Of a stretch of 45,212 nucleotides of DNA, positions 45,086-45,212 are shown piece after piece. Each line of letters starts with the position of its first letter. The first letter of the stretch is position 1. The notes beneath the pieces were generated by a model. The model was given only the letters and a program-made list of their open reading frames with translations, did not search any database and was not told where the DNA came from. The DNA is taken from positions 73,913 through 119,124 of the forward strand of contig PLZP01000029.1 of NCBI GenBank assembly GCA_003152215.1. The letters run 5' to 3'. The position numbers and the translations under genes were made by a program. Source of the stretch: Acidimicrobiaceae bacterium. GTDB taxonomy: Bacteria; Actinomycetota; Acidimicrobiia; Acidimicrobiales; RAAP-2.

Positions 45086-45123
45086 ATGCAAGGGGTCCGG
45101 GGTTCGAATCCCCGTACCTCCAC
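45086..45123 (+). repeat. Orphan 3' half of tRNA-Ala (distal att site)
   Basis: This is an exact 38-bp copy of tRNA-Ala 40630-40667, from the anticodon loop through the acceptor end and one more base. The 5' half of the tRNA is absent, so it cannot be a functional tRNA. It marks the right end of the island. Confidence 0.9.
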
Positions 45124-45162
45124 TTGAACATCCTTTAGTAAGATGTAGTAACTCGGCTGTTC

Positions 45163-45196
45163 TGTCTCACTTTGGCCTCGGGACATGTGTCTCACT
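45163..45196. other. Short repeated TGTCTCACT motif, possible IS terminus
   Basis: TGTCTCACT occurs at 45163 and again at 45188, the second preceded by GGACA. Spaced repeats of this kind occur at the ends of some IS481/IS3-type elements. No transposase is visible because the window ends here. Confidence 0.25.
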
Positions 45197-45212
45197 ACTC
45201 GGCCCGGCCTCG

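Larger units (their letters stand above)
40630..45123 (+). mobile_element. Genomic island at tRNA-Ala(GGC)
   Basis: The 38-bp sequence from the anticodon loop to just past the acceptor end of tRNA-Ala (40630-40667) recurs exactly at 45086-45123 in direct orientation. The intact tRNA is at one end and the orphan 3' half at the other, the standard signature of integrase-mediated insertion. The 4.4 kb between them carry the SEC-C and AAA/DUF4143 genes and no integrase, so the element is non-autonomous or has lost it. Confidence 0.8.

Overview
The window looks like chromosomal DNA of a high-GC actinobacterium, most likely a member of Acidimicrobiia. The housekeeping genes are actinobacterial in style (dnaG next to a sigma gene, alpha2-type glyS, hrcA-dnaJ-rsmE-HIT-phoH-ybeY-CNNM-era, a FolP2-like DHPS paralogue, PAC2). 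The accessory genes include a type IV pilin with an SWP...HY C-terminus and a secreted 'VSC...C.AVG' repeat protein; from memory both are frequent in Acidimicrobiia. This placement is inference, because no rRNA or typing marker was searched.

Region 1 (1-7993) is an accessory region ending at an intact tRNA with anticodon CAU, read here as tRNA-Ile2, on the minus strand. The 3' half of this tRNA (40 bp, anticodon loop to acceptor end) recurs six more times, always in the same orientation. Each copy is followed by a conserved 110-130 bp arm built of 19-bp direct repeats and ending in a GGGATGAAACGTGGGATTT motif. A seventh, internally deleted copy is also present. Each interval of about 0.7-1.8 kb holds one gene or gene pair: pilin/pilT remnants, a GNAT acetyltransferase, a seven-repeat secreted protein, DUF1918, an OmpA-like secreted protein, an alpha/beta hydrolase, a Fic-type toxin-antitoxin pair and DUF1990. 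The layout resembles an integron cassette array, but the recombination site appears to be a tRNA attachment site with integrase arm sites. No integrase gene lies in the window. This is the main candidate for a new system.

Region 2 (7921-40547) is ordinary core genome. In order it holds tRNA-Ile2 and tRNA-Asn; sigma factor and dnaG; a DrrAB-type ABC exporter, a thioesterase and an MFS transporter; a methyltransferase, glyS, hemW, recO, a small membrane protein and uppS; a DinG-type helicase and a TSUP permease; and era, CNNM, ybeY, phoH, HIT, rsmE, dnaJ and hrcA with a CIRCE operator. It continues with lepA, rpsT, holA, folP2-like, a thioredoxin-TPR protein, an APH-like kinase, PAC2, an SDR, a YgjP-like peptidase, leuS and an alpha/beta hydrolase. 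Many neighbours overlap by the 4-bp ATGA/GTGA junction, suggesting long translationally coupled operons.

Region 3 (40594-45123) is a second tRNA island. The intact tRNA-Ala(GGC) starts it, and a 38-bp exact copy of that tRNA's 3' half ends it. Between them lie an 829-residue SEC-C protein and a convergent AAA/DUF4143 ATPase, again without an integrase. The last 90 bases contain a short repeated motif that may be the edge of an insertion sequence.
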